Both the position numbers and the translations under genes were made by a program. From Bifidobacterium breve DSM 20213 = JCM 1192 (GTDB lineage: Bacteria > Actinomycetota > Actinomycetes > Actinomycetales > Bifidobacteriaceae), in contig NZ_AP012324.1 in NCBI RefSeq assembly GCF_001025175.1, positions 1,302,001 through 1,366,000 of the forward strand: a DNA stretch of 64,000 nt, read 5' to 3'. Every line of letters starts with the position of its first letter. The first letter of the stretch is position 1. This document shows positions 6,652 through 14,924 of the stretch, one piece after another. The notes below the pieces were generated by a model. It saw only the letters and a list, made by a program, of their open reading frames with translations. It was not told the DNA's origin and ran no database searches.

Positions 6652-8870
6652 TTCCTTTTCCTTTCCTTGTTGTCGTTGAAGTCGAATGCGATGCCCTTGT
6701 CCTTGTCGATGACGAGCGAGGCGTCGAACCCGCTGCCCTTCCTCGAGGTGAAGCCCTTCAGGCCGACCTTCCGGCCGGCGAGCAGGCCACGCATGGTCGT
6801 GTCGGTGATGGTCTTGCCGGCTACGGTCGTCCAGGCGCGCCAGCCGCATCCCTCCGTGGTCCTCCATGTACCGTCGGATTGTTTCTCGCGCCGGTTGGTG
6901 GAACATTGGAACACCTTGCCCGTTTTGATGACGGGCTTGCCGCAGCGTGGGCATGGGCCGAACGATTCCGTGTTCCGCGTCTTCGCCTGCACACGGTCCT
7001 GCCGGACGGTGGTCTGCGCGTCGGCCGGTATGCGCGCGGCGAGGTCGCGGAACTCCGTTTCGACCTGCGAGGCGTCCGCCTGTCCGTGTTCGACCTCCGA
7101 GAGGCGTCGTTCCATGTCGGCGGTCAATGCCACGTCCTTGAGCTTCGGGGCGACCACGTCGATCAGGGAACGGCCCTGGTCCGTGGAGCGCAGCTGCTTG
7201 CCCTTGCGGTCCACGTATCCGGTGCGGATCAGCTTCTCGATCACGTCGGCGCGCGTGGCCGGGGTGCCGATGCCTCCCGAGTGGGATTCGTCGTCGTCCA
7301 ATGCGACCTTGAGGTCCTTGTCCTCCACCCAGCGGCTGGCGTGTTCCATCGCGGCGAGCAGCGTCGCCTCGGTGAACGGCTTCGGCGGTTTCGTCTTTCC
7401 CTCGGACAATGTCGCGCCGCATTGCGGGACGAGTGCGATGGAGACTCCGTCGACGAGGTTCGCGGGGATGATGTTGCCCGCGGTCTCGTCGGCGGCATCG
7501 TGATCCTCCTGCGGCACGTCGTGTTCGATGGCGTGCCAGCCGAGGGAGACGGGCTGGTCGGAACGGCTGGTGAACCTGGTCCGTGATTCGTCGAGCGGCG
7601 CACCGTCCATCGGGTGCCGTTCGGCCCAGGCGGGGTCGATGTTCGCGACGACGTTCGTCACGTCGTGCACGTAGTCGTCGCCCACGGCCTCCCACATGCG
7701 ACGCGCCACGCGCGTCAGCACGAGACGTTCGTCGTCGCCGAGCTCGTCGAGCGTCGCCTTGTCGGCCTGCATGGTGGGAAGGATGGCGGTGTGGCCGGCC
7801 ACCTTCGCGTCGTTCACGGTCAGTTCGAGTCGCGGCCGTTTCGGTTTCGCGGACGGTTCGATGAAGCCGGTAACGAGGCGGTCGCCTTTGGTGAGGCCGC
7901 GCAGCGTGTCCAGGTCGTCGTGCGTGACGTACTGCGAGTCGGTGCGTGGATACGTCGCCAGTTTTTGCTCATACAGGGATTGCAAGGCGGCCAGGGTGCG
8001 GGCGGCGGTCAGGCCGTGCAGCCGGCTCATATCCTTCTGCAATCCGGTCAGGTCGTACAGGCGGGGCGGCGCGTCGTGCTGCTGTTTGCGGTCGGCCTTG
8101 AGGATCTTGAAGGTGAAGTCGTCCGAGTTGACGATCCGCAGCAGGGTCTCGGCGTCCTCCCGCTTGTCCAGGCGTTCGCCGGCCAGTTTCCATCCGCCCA
8201 TCGGGGCGACGACCTTCCAGTACGGTTGGGTCACATGGCTGGCGATTCGCCGGTCACGGTCCACGATCATGGCGAGCGTGGGCGTCTGCACGCGGCCGAC
8301 GGTGAACCGCGCGTTGTAGACGAGCGAATAGGCGCGTGAAGCGTTCATGCCGATGAGCCAGTCGGCCTTCGCGCGGATCATCGCCGAATCGGCGAGTCCC
8401 TGGTATTCCGTCTCGTCTTTCATGGACGCGAGGGCGTCGCGGATGGCGTCTTCTTCCAAGCTCGCGACCCACAGGCGTCGCATCGGCTTGGAGACGCCGG
8501 CATGCTTCACGATCCGACGGAAGATGGCCTCGCCCTCACGGTCGGGGTCGCATGCGTCGACAAGCATGTCGACTTCGCCGCGGCGCATCAGTCCCGCGAC
8601 GACCTTGTACTGGCGGTCCGCGCCCTTGTCCCGGCCGACCTTCCATTGCCAGTCGGGTGTCGGGTCGATGGGCAGCGTGTCGAGGCTCCACCTGCCCCAG
8701 TCGTGGTCCTTGTATTCGTCGGGCGCGGCCAGGTCGACGAGGTGGCCCTGCGCCCAGGTGACCAGGTCGTCGCCGACCTCGATGTAGCCGTCGTGTTTTT
8801 CCGCGTGCCCGCCGAGCGCCTGGGCGATAGCCTGACCGACCGAATGCTTCTCGGCGATGATCAATCGCAT
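6648..8870 (-). CDS. topB: DNA topoisomerase III (type IA)
   Basis: A 740-residue type IA topoisomerase that relaxes or decatenates DNA through a single-strand break. The Toprim domain opens with MRLIIAEKHSVGQAIAQ (Glu at residue 7) and has DACDPDREGEAI, the DxDxE metal site. The nucleophile Tyr is in LATYPRTDSQY near residue 308. The C-terminal end has a four-cysteine zinc-finger-like DNA-binding element (CPRC ... CSTN ... GCGW). The length fits TopB of Gram-positive conjugative elements, which is thought to help resolve strands during transfer or replication of the circular form. The likely operon partner upstream is the 143-residue protein at 8890-9321. Confidence 0.95.
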   Translation of the reverse strand: MRLIIAEKHSVGQAIAQALGGHAEKHDGYIEVGDDLVTWAQGHLVDLAAPDEYKDHDWGRWSLDTLPIDPTPDWQWKVGRDKGADRQYKVVAGLMRRGEVDMLVDACDPDREGEAIFRRIVKHAGVSKPMRRLWVASLEEDAIRDALASMKDETEYQGLADSAMIRAKADWLIGMNASRAYSLVYNARFTVGRVQTPTLAMIVDRDRRIASHVTQPYWKVVAPMGGWKLAGERLDKREDAETLLRIVNSDDFTFKILKADRKQQHDAPPRLYDLTGLQKDMSRLHGLTAARTLAALQSLYEQKLATYPRTDSQYVTHDDLDTLRGLTKGDRLVTGFIEPSAKPKRPRLELTVNDAKVAGHTAILPTMQADKATLDELGDDERLVLTRVARRMWEAVGDDYVHDVTNVVANIDPAWAERHPMDGAPLDESRTRFTSRSDQPVSLGWHAIEHDVPQEDHDAADETAGNIIPANLVDGVSIALVPQCGATLSEGKTKPPKPFTEATLLAAMEHASRWVEDKDLKVALDDDESHSGGIGTPATRADVIEKLIRTGYVDRKGKQLRSTDQGRSLIDVVAPKLKDVALTADMERRLSEVEHGQADASQVETEFRDLAARIPADAQTTVRQDRVQAKTRNTESFGPCPRCGKPVIKTGKVFQCSTNRREKQSDGTWRTTEGCGWRAWTTVAGKTITDTTMRGLLAGRKVGLKGFTSRKGSGFDASLVIDKDKGIAFDFNDNKERKRK

Positions 8871-8889
8871 CTCGCATCACTTCCGATCA

Positions 8890-9321
8890 TCAGTAGTTGC
8901 CGGACGCCCATGCGGGCCGTCCATCGTCCGAGGTGTCGGGTTCGGCTGCGGGCTCCTGCGGGGCGGTCTCGTCGTCCGCCGCCTGGACATCGGATCCGGT
9001 CGTCTCCGGATCCGGTTCGGCGACGGTTTCCGGCTCGGGTTCGGCGGGCGGGGTTTTCCTTCCGGCCGGCGCGGCGACGAGTTCGCCCTTCGCATCGAAC
9101 GCGATGTTCTTCTCCGTTCCGGTCATCGCCAGCTTGTCCGCGATCATCGTCCGGCTCATGCCGGGGAACGCCTCCTCGAATTGCCTCGCCGCGTCGCGCA
9201 GCGCCTGCGCGCTTTTGCGGAAGTTGTCGAGGCGGTTGTCGAACTTCTTCGCCGCCGTCTCCTTGCGTTTGAACGACTCGCGTTCGTCGCGCAGGAAGTC
9301 GTCCACGTAATCGGATGCCAT
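8890..9321 (-). CDS. Acidic-tailed protein next to topB, unknown
   Basis: Start ATG 9321 follows GGAAAGGAAACGG; the open frame upstream has no better signal. The 143-residue product has a lysine/arginine-rich helical N-terminal half (DDFLRDERESFKRKETAAKK) and a low-complexity acidic and proline-rich tail ending in ASGNY. Such proteins sit beside topB in several Gram-positive conjugative elements, but I cannot name a family. It is separated from topB by 19 bp and divergent from the rightward genes at 9749. Confidence 0.5.
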   Translation of the reverse strand: MASDYVDDFLRDERESFKRKETAAKKFDNRLDNFRKSAQALRDAARQFEEAFPGMSRTMIADKLAMTGTEKNIAFDAKGELVAAPAGRKTPPAEPEPETVAEPDPETTGSDVQAADDETAPQEPAAEPDTSDDGRPAWASGNY

Positions 9322-9426
9322 GGTCCGTTTCCTTTCCAGTCTTGTTTTCATCGGTTCCCGGTTTTGATCCGGCTGGAACCATGGTCGCGCGATTGGACAC
9401 ATGCCGGTTTGGACAGTCGGGCTCCG

Positions 9427-9535
9427 CCAGGATCACACGCTTGTGATCCTGGCTTCGCCGGAAACGGAGCGCGGCCCTGGGCCGCGCGCTATCTTCGCCG
9501 ACCCTTCCGGGATTTCCAGGCGTCGACGCCTGGAA
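9427..9535. promoter_or_regulatory. Two strong palindromes in the 427-bp divergent gap
   Basis: Between the divergent genes at 9321 and 9749 are a hairpin with 11-bp arms (CCAGGATCACA at 9427-9437, complement at 9442-9452) and a perfect 22-bp palindrome at 9514-9535 (half-site TTCCAGGCGTC). They may be operators or a bidirectional terminator set. No clear -35/-10 pair was found. Confidence 0.5.
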
Positions 9536-9748
9536 GGGAACGGTCGGCCGGCCATGGTTCATCATCACAGCCCCGCGCCCGCGTCTTCGGAACTGCGTGT
9601 TCCATGCTCCGCTCCGGGAGGGCTTCGCCCGATTATCCCGAAGCGGGCACGGCCCACGCGTCCTCCACCGCGCGGCGGGACCGCGAGGCTGCCCCCTGTC
9701 CGGCGAAAGGAAAACAGGAACGCCGGCGGGACACTAAGGAGTGGAACC

Positions 9749-10051
9749 ATGCGGATGGAACCGATGGAATTGCAGCACGCCGTCTTCGAGACCGACGGGG
9801 GACGAATCGACGCGATGTGGAGCGACGTGCGTCTCCACGCGGGCGACATTCCCGACGGATGGCACTGCTACGCCGTCAGGGGCGGCGACGGTGGATGGCC
9901 GCCATGCAGCATCGAGAAAACAGTATGGGTCAACCACGCGGGCGACATCATCACGCCCGACGACCTCGACCCGCTGCTCGAAAGGAACGGGTGGATGCTC
10001 GTCATCAGGGACTGGTGGTTCACCGACGAACCGTTCGGGTGCGCGGAATGA
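9749..10051 (+). CDS. LPD28-like small protein
   Basis: 100 residues from ATG 9749, preceded by AAGGAGTGG. The pattern RIDAMWSDVRLHAGDIPDGW, then CYAVRGGDGG and VNHAGDIITPDDLD resembles the LPD28 domain of large polyvalent proteins of phages and conjugative elements (a basic turn, an IPdGw/Y segment, a (V)NHxGtIIT strand). Its role in that context is unknown. The stop overlaps an upstream ATG of the next gene, so the pair is probably translated together. Confidence 0.6.
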   Translation: MRMEPMELQHAVFETDGGRIDAMWSDVRLHAGDIPDGWHCYAVRGGDGGWPPCSIEKTVWVNHAGDIITPDDLDPLLERNGWMLVIRDWWFTDEPFGCAE

Positions 10052-10065
10052 AAGGAGACATGGAC

Positions 10066-10407
10066 ATGAAGGAGAAGAACAGGGCCGAGGAATGGTTCCG
10101 GGCCAAACACGACGAGCTCGCCGGGACGGCGCGTGCCAACCTCGCCGCACACGACTTGGAACCCGGACAGGAGGCCTACCATCTGGACAGCCTCCACTAT
10201 GCGACCGCCGAACAGATGGAGGCCATATGCCCGACGGGCATCGACTTCGACCGGTACGCGACTCTGGCGAACGGCAGCGTCAGATACGACGAGGCCGACG
10301 CGCATTGGGCCGACGCGGCATGGTGGGACGAACAGGCGCGAGCCATGTGGGACGAGGTCGACGACATCCCTGACGACGGCCTCTACTGGACAAGCGTCGA
10401 AGACTAA
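10066..10407 (+). CDS. Acidic protein, 113 residues, unknown
   Basis: AAAGGAG at 10051-10057 sits 8 nt before ATG 10066, which I prefer to the ATGs at 10048 and 10060. The product is acidic and rich in Trp and Asp (DAHWADAAWWDEQARAMWDE). No motif recognised. It forms a two-gene unit with the LPD28-like gene and is followed by two hairpins (10451-10473, 10485-10509). Confidence 0.5.
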   Translation: MKEKNRAEEWFRAKHDELAGTARANLAAHDLEPGQEAYHLDSLHYATAEQMEAICPTGIDFDRYATLANGSVRYDEADAHWADAAWWDEQARAMWDEVDDIPDDGLYWTSVED

Positions 10408-10450
10408 AACGTCATCGCCGTTCCCGGCCAAGCGACGCCCCGGGACCGAT

Positions 10451-10509
10451 GCCGCCCGCATGACGCGGGCGGCGCTTTCGGCGGCCAGAGGACGATTACC
10501 GTCCTCTGG
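10451..10509 (+). terminator. Double hairpin after the 10066 gene
   Basis: GCCGCCCGC and GCGGGCGGC form a 9-bp stem (10451-10473) followed by a short T tract (GCTTTC). A second 10-bp stem, CCAGAGGACG with its complement, lies at 10485-10509. The first is a plausible terminator for the two-gene unit. The remainder of 10510-10816 holds GC-rich sequence in which I see no gene. Confidence 0.5.
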
Positions 10510-10816
10510 ACTCCACGCGCCGGGAACCGTTCCCGGACCCGACAGGGCGTCGCCGTGGCACGGAGGCCACGTCTCGCCGACGGGAAACGGAGCGCGGCAC
10601 CAATGCCGCGCGCATCCCGAGGATTTTCTTTTGACCGGCCGGCTGACGCCTTGATCATAGCGGCACGCGGAACCTGTCAACGCCCACGCAGCGAAACCCG
10701 TAGTTTCGACGCGTTCTCATGACGGAACCCGCTACCACCGCTAGCGCTTTCGCTTGACCATCCGGTCAAAAGAAAAATATCCTAGAATGGAAGACAACGA
10801 AAACAAGGAGGCGGAC

Positions 10817-11074
10817 ATGCCGGTCATCAGCATGTTCTTCGGAATCATCATCACCATGAACGCGGACGACCATGTTCCGCCGCACATCCACGCCAGATAC
10901 CAAGGACATGAAGCGTCCTTCACCTTCGATGGCAATCTGCTCAAGGGAGACCTACCGCGCAAGCAGCGCAAACTGGTCGAGGCATGGGTGCTGCTGCATG
11001 CCGAAGAGCTGGAAGCCGACTGGGAGCTGGCCTTCAACCTCGAGCACCCGTTCAGAATCGACCCGCTACGCTGA
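10817..11074 (+). CDS. DUF4160 protein
   Basis: ATG 10817 follows AAGGAGG with ideal spacing and gives 85 residues. The start MPVISMFFGIIITM and DDHVPPHIHARYQGHEA are the hallmark of DUF4160. This family is almost always encoded next to a DUF2442 gene, as here, and the pair is a predicted toxin-antitoxin-like or regulatory module; the biochemical role is not established. It begins after the hairpins ending the previous unit and is separated from its partner by 16 bp. Confidence 0.85.
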   Translation: MPVISMFFGIIITMNADDHVPPHIHARYQGHEASFTFDGNLLKGDLPRKQRKLVEAWVLLHAEELEADWELAFNLEHPFRIDPLR

Positions 11075-11090
11075 CAAGGAGGCAACGGAC

Positions 11091-11339
11091 ATGACCATCG
11101 ACTATTCAATCAAAGTGACCCAATGCGAGCCCATGCCCGGCTACAAGCTCAAGGTCACCTGCTCCGACGGCGCGACCGGAATCTTCGACATGTCCCGATA
11201 CGTCGACCGCGGCATGTTCAGACCGCTCAAGGACCCGCAGACGTTCGACCGCGTGCGACTCGCGTTCGGCGTGCCCTCATGGCCCGGAGACATCGACATC
11301 GCCGCGGAACGCGTCCGCTCCGACATGCAAATCATCTAG
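11091..11339 (+). CDS. DUF2442 protein
   Basis: 82 residues from ATG 11091 with AAGGAGG just upstream. The body, with YKLKVTCSDGATGIFDMSRY and FRPLKDPQTFDRVRL, matches the DUF2442 layout: a small beta-rich fold with the L(x)DP/F turn. Partner of the DUF4160 gene in a two-gene operon that ends at a clear terminator. Probably an addiction or regulation pair of the ICE; function by association only. Confidence 0.85.
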   Translation: MTIDYSIKVTQCEPMPGYKLKVTCSDGATGIFDMSRYVDRGMFRPLKDPQTFDRVRLAFGVPSWPGDIDIAAERVRSDMQII

Positions 11340-11355
11340 GAACCCGCGCGCCCCT

Positions 11356-11389
11356 GCCCCGACCGTCATCAAGACTGCCGGGGCTTTTT
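11356..11389 (+). terminator. Rho-independent terminator of the DUF4160/DUF2442 operon
   Basis: GCCCCG (11356-11361) pairs with CGGGGC (11379-11384), with an imperfect inner stem, followed by TTTTT. Confidence 0.75.
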
Positions 11390-11574
11390 CATGCCCGTAT
11401 GTATGACGATATGACGCGCCACCGACCCCGCGTTTTTTCGCGAGGCCTTTTCATTTCCCGCGCTCCAAGTGTCCAAACCCATCGCCGTTTCCACGAGGGA
11501 CGATTGGCGTAAGACACCGGCCTTCCCCTCAAGGCCATGAGTGAAAGGAGCGAGGAGTGAACGCGATCATCCTT

Positions 11575-11686
11575 CACGGCATTCCGCAATCATGCCGTGC
11601 GAAATCGCTCCCAATCAATGAAATTGATATGGGAGTAGCAAGCGACGTGATTGGATATCCAATCACTCGATTCGCGATGCGAATCG
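11575..11686 (+). other. oriT: Candidate origin of transfer (oriT)
   Basis: Four inverted repeats are packed into 112 bp just upstream of mobC: CACGGCAT/ATGCCGTG (11575-11599), CTCCCAATCAAT with a one-base-bulged complement (11608-11635), the perfect palindrome GTGATTGGATATCCAATCAC (11647-11666), and CGATTCGC/GCGAATCG (11668-11686). The region is more AT-rich than its surroundings. Position next to mobC and the relaxase gene, plus clustered hairpins, is the usual layout of an oriT. The nic site cannot be assigned by eye. The flanking 11390-11574 shows no supported gene. Confidence 0.6.
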
Positions 11687-11786
11687 GCTTGCCGGGAAGA
11701 CCCATGCCCCATGGTCGGCGGAGCCTCCAGACCGCTCGCGCGGCATCACAGAAAACCCGTCCCCACACCTCACACGGAGGCGTGGA

Positions 11787-12167
11787 ATGAGCCGGGCCGA
11801 GAACAGGACGCACTGCGTCGAGAAGATCATCAGGTTCACGCCGGACGAGTGGGAGCGGGTGCGGAAGCTGTATGAGGAGCTGACCAGGTACGCGCCGGAG
11901 CACCGGTCGTTCAGCTCCTACGCGCGCAGGATGCTGTCCGAACGGCGCATCCACGTCACCGAGATCAGGCCGCTGACGGACCCCGAGCCGATCGCGCGCG
12001 AGATCGACCGCATCGGCGTGAACGTCAACCAGATAGCCCACTGGGCCAACGCGAACGAGCACATCACGCCCGCCCAGGTGGAGGAGATCCGCGCGTCGTT
12101 CGACCGCATCGAGCGTCTACTCGGCGACCTGTTCGCCGACAGGCGCGAAGCCGAGCAGGACGTGTGA
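11787..12167 (+). CDS. mobC: MobC-like relaxosome accessory protein
   Basis: 126 residues. The central IGVNVNQIAHWANANEHI is the MobC signature, and the N-terminal half (EKIIRFTPDEWERVRKLYEE) is an RHH-like DNA-binding part. MobC proteins bind oriT and help melt it so that the relaxase can nick. The gene lies about 100 bp after the putative oriT and overlaps the relaxase start region, typical of a mobCA operon. Confidence 0.9.
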   Translation: MSRAENRTHCVEKIIRFTPDEWERVRKLYEELTRYAPEHRSFSSYARRMLSERRIHVTEIRPLTDPEPIAREIDRIGVNVNQIAHWANANEHITPAQVEEIRASFDRIERLLGDLFADRREAEQDV

Positions 12168-12169
12168 GC

Positions 12170-13795
12170 ATGGCGGTGGTCAAGCTCGGCAAACCCGTGA
12201 AATCGAATCTCGGTGGACCCGACGGGGCGATGGCGTACATCATCGATCCCGCCAAGACCGACGGCGGAAGACTGGTCAGTTCCAACTACGAGCGGACCAG
12301 GACGGACTACGACGCGCTGGCCGAAGGCATGCTCGACGACAACCGCAGGTCGCCGAAAGGCATCCGGAAGGACAGCCGGCTGGCCTATCACATCAAGCTC
12401 AGCTTCAGTCCCAAGGACCCCGTGACGCCCGAGCGGGTGCACGAGCTCGGTGTGGAGTTCGCGCGCCGGATCACGGGCGGCGAATACAAGTTCGTGGTCG
12501 CCACGCACACCGACCGGCACCACCTGCACGACCACATCATGGTGTGCGCCGCGTCCCGGGGCGAGCAGCATCTGAAGGCCGAGCTGCCCAAGGACATCAT
12601 CGACCAGTGGCGCGCGGTCAGCGACGAGATATGCCGCCGCGAGGGGCTGAGCGTCGTGTTCAACCCCGTCGTGGAGGAACAGACGCGCAAGATGCGTGGC
12701 GGCGAGACAGCCGCCGGCGACGCCGGAACGTCGCCGGCGCGCGATCCCGAACACGACGATGAAGCATCCGCGCGGAGCGCGAACGAACCAGAGGCGAAGG
12801 CGCGGAAAACCACGGTCGGGGAGCCGTTGGAGCGCCGGTACGGCATGTCGATGGAGGAGATCTACGCGTCCGCGAAGGGTCTGGGAACCAAGGACCGGAT
12901 CCGCATGCTGATCGACCTGACCTCGTCCACGGCGGAGAACTTCGAGGACTGGAAGGACATGCTCGACATCCGAGGCGTCGGTGTCGAGGTCCGCGGCCGG
13001 CACCTCACATACACGCTCAAGGACACCGGCTTCAAGGTCCGCGACGCGAAACTCGGCCAGGCATACGACATGACGAACATCATGGCCGGACTGCAAAGCA
13101 CGCCCGTCATCCCCATCACGTTCAACCGCCGGCTCGTCGCCAAACAGACCAGGAAGACGGTCACCGTGTGGCTGCCCGGCACCCACCGGAAGAAGAAGAT
13201 CACTTTCGACGCGAAGCGCCTCATCGACGACGGCGGCTCCACGCTGCGCGCGTTCCTGCCCCGCGACCGCGACCAGATCATCCTCGACCCGTCCAACCGG
13301 TACGCCGGCAAGACCCCGACGCCCGGCCTCTACCAGTGGTTCGGCGAGCCCACGAGCCGTCTTGAACCGCAGACCACACCCGAACGACTGCCCCTCAGAT
13401 ACGGGGTCAGTCCCGCACAGCAGCGCTACTACCAGGCGCAGGCGCGCCGCCTCGACCGCCTCGCCGGCGAGGCGAAGGCGCTGAACGCGGCGATCCGCTG
13501 GACCAGGCTCGCGGACGGCGACAGCGCCAAGGGACTCAGGCTGCTGCGCGGGAGGGTCCGCGAATCGCACGACGAACTCCAGGCCGCCGTCATCGCGTTG
13601 CACGACGCGATCCAACAGGGAGACCCCGACCTCGTGGCCGAGACGCGCGGCGAGATGGAACGCCGCGAGGCCCTGTGCGGCCGGTACGAGGACGAGCTGT
13701 CCGCCATCGAACGCGAGATCCACACGACCCGCGACCGCGAGCAAACGGAGACCGAGCAGCGCGAACAGCAGCACAAGCGCGGACGGTTCATCTGA
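12170..13795 (+). CDS. mobA: MOBP-type relaxase
   Basis: 541 residues from ATG 12170 (a GTG at 12164 is possible). The N-terminal relaxase domain has an early Tyr (Y23 in AMAYIIDP), probable nicking nucleophile, and the metal-binding HUH-type motif HTDRHHLHDHIMV near residues 114-126. The enzyme would nick oriT, stay bound to the 5' end and be pumped to the recipient. The middle region (about 215-410) has no named domain, and the C-terminal part is a long coiled coil rich in Arg and Glu. The first gene after mobC; the transfer genes that follow are on the same strand. Confidence 0.93.
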   Translation: MAVVKLGKPVKSNLGGPDGAMAYIIDPAKTDGGRLVSSNYERTRTDYDALAEGMLDDNRRSPKGIRKDSRLAYHIKLSFSPKDPVTPERVHELGVEFARRITGGEYKFVVATHTDRHHLHDHIMVCAASRGEQHLKAELPKDIIDQWRAVSDEICRREGLSVVFNPVVEEQTRKMRGGETAAGDAGTSPARDPEHDDEASARSANEPEAKARKTTVGEPLERRYGMSMEEIYASAKGLGTKDRIRMLIDLTSSTAENFEDWKDMLDIRGVGVEVRGRHLTYTLKDTGFKVRDAKLGQAYDMTNIMAGLQSTPVIPITFNRRLVAKQTRKTVTVWLPGTHRKKKITFDAKRLIDDGGSTLRAFLPRDRDQIILDPSNRYAGKTPTPGLYQWFGEPTSRLEPQTTPERLPLRYGVSPAQQRYYQAQARRLDRLAGEAKALNAAIRWTRLADGDSAKGLRLLRGRVRESHDELQAAVIALHDAIQQGDPDLVAETRGEMERREALCGRYEDELSAIEREIHTTRDREQTETEQREQQHKRGRFI

Positions 13796-13838
13796 ACCGT
13801 CCCAGGAAACACCAACCGACAACAGAAAGGAAACCGCA

Positions 13839-14912
13839 ATGCCAATCGAGGAACAGGCTGAGGAGAAGATCCAGAACGTCGTCCAGACCGTCATCACCGG
13901 AGGCGCGAAGCTCATGCTCAGAATCCCCAAGGGCGTGGCCATGGCGCTGCTCCGCTCCGGCATGAAACTCGCAAAGACCGGCGTGCACGCCGCGGGCGCG
14001 GCCGTGAAAGACGGGATCGACAGCGGCGAGATGTCCGAGAAACGATTGCAGAGGAAGAAGGACGGTGACCTGCACGAGCTGCAACTCGACGACTCGACCA
14101 TGCGCGAGGTGCAGCACAGCCTCAAGCAAGCCGGCATCGACTACCACCTCGAACGCACCGACCAGGGCCAATTCATCCTGCACTTCGCCGGCAGGGACGA
14201 GGACCACGTCCGCCACGCCGTGCAACGCGCGTTCAAGAACATGGGCCTGGACATCGCCGACGAAGACTTCACCGTCGAGCAGACGGAACAGCAGGAACGG
14301 ACGACGGAACAGACCCGCAACGAACCGGAAACCCCGACGCGGGAGACGACCGTCGAACCGGCCGCGAAGCCCCTGCCGACACAGCGCATCGCCTGGGACT
14401 TCGTGGATCCGGAGGTCATGGAGATGGCCGCGAACAGCCTCGCCGCCCGGCATCCCGAACTCTCATGGGACAAGCTCATGGGCGACACGACATGCGACGA
14501 GCAGACCGGCCGCGATTTCGCGGACCGGATCATCGGCAAGGCCGCCGCCGACCCGAGCCTGCGCGACGAGCTCGACGCCATCCTGCGCGACGACTACGGG
14601 CAGGGCGCGCAAACCCAGGAGCAGAACCGTGCGCAGACGCCCGAGCCAAGCCGGGAGACGCCGGCAACGGAGCCGGAAAACCAACCGGAACCCACGCCGG
14701 CCGAGGCCCGGGCGCAGGCCGAGCAACAGCAGACACAGGCCAGAGCAGACAATCCCAGGCCGGCCGGCAAGGAGCGGAAGCCGAAGCCGATCCGGTCGAA
14801 GAAGGCACTGCTCGAACGGTTCAAGACCCGGCTCAACGAGAACCTCACCGAGCAGAAGAACCACATGCCACCCACCCAGAACAGGGACCGCACGCCCCGC
14901 AAGGGCCGCTGA
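13839..14912 (+). CDS. PcfB/DUF3801-like conjugation protein
   Basis: A 357-residue protein with GAAAGGAAACC ahead of ATG 13839. Residues 1-150 match the DUF3801/PcfB layout: a hydrophobic/amphipathic N-terminus (ITGGAKLMLRIPKGVAMALL), then a compact domain with ELQLDDSTMREVQHSLKQAG and a DEDHVRHAVQRAFKNMGL end. PcfB of enterococcal pCF10 is a relaxase accessory factor working with the coupling protein PcfC. The central region is a low-complexity Glu/Gln/Pro linker. The C-terminus carries ALLERFKTRLNENL, a motif repeated in two more proteins of this operon. Confidence 0.75.
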   Translation: MPIEEQAEEKIQNVVQTVITGGAKLMLRIPKGVAMALLRSGMKLAKTGVHAAGAAVKDGIDSGEMSEKRLQRKKDGDLHELQLDDSTMREVQHSLKQAGIDYHLERTDQGQFILHFAGRDEDHVRHAVQRAFKNMGLDIADEDFTVEQTEQQERTTEQTRNEPETPTRETTVEPAAKPLPTQRIAWDFVDPEVMEMAANSLAARHPELSWDKLMGDTTCDEQTGRDFADRIIGKAAADPSLRDELDAILRDDYGQGAQTQEQNRAQTPEPSRETPATEPENQPEPTPAEARAQAEQQQTQARADNPRPAGKERKPKPIRSKKALLERFKTRLNENLTEQKNHMPPTQNRDRTPRKGR

Positions 14913-14924
14913 AAGGAAACCACA

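Noticed and set aside
11918..14137. 739-codon leftward open frame over mobC and mobA
   Set aside because: It is the antisense shadow of high-GC coding sequence; the rightward frames carry MobC and relaxase motifs.
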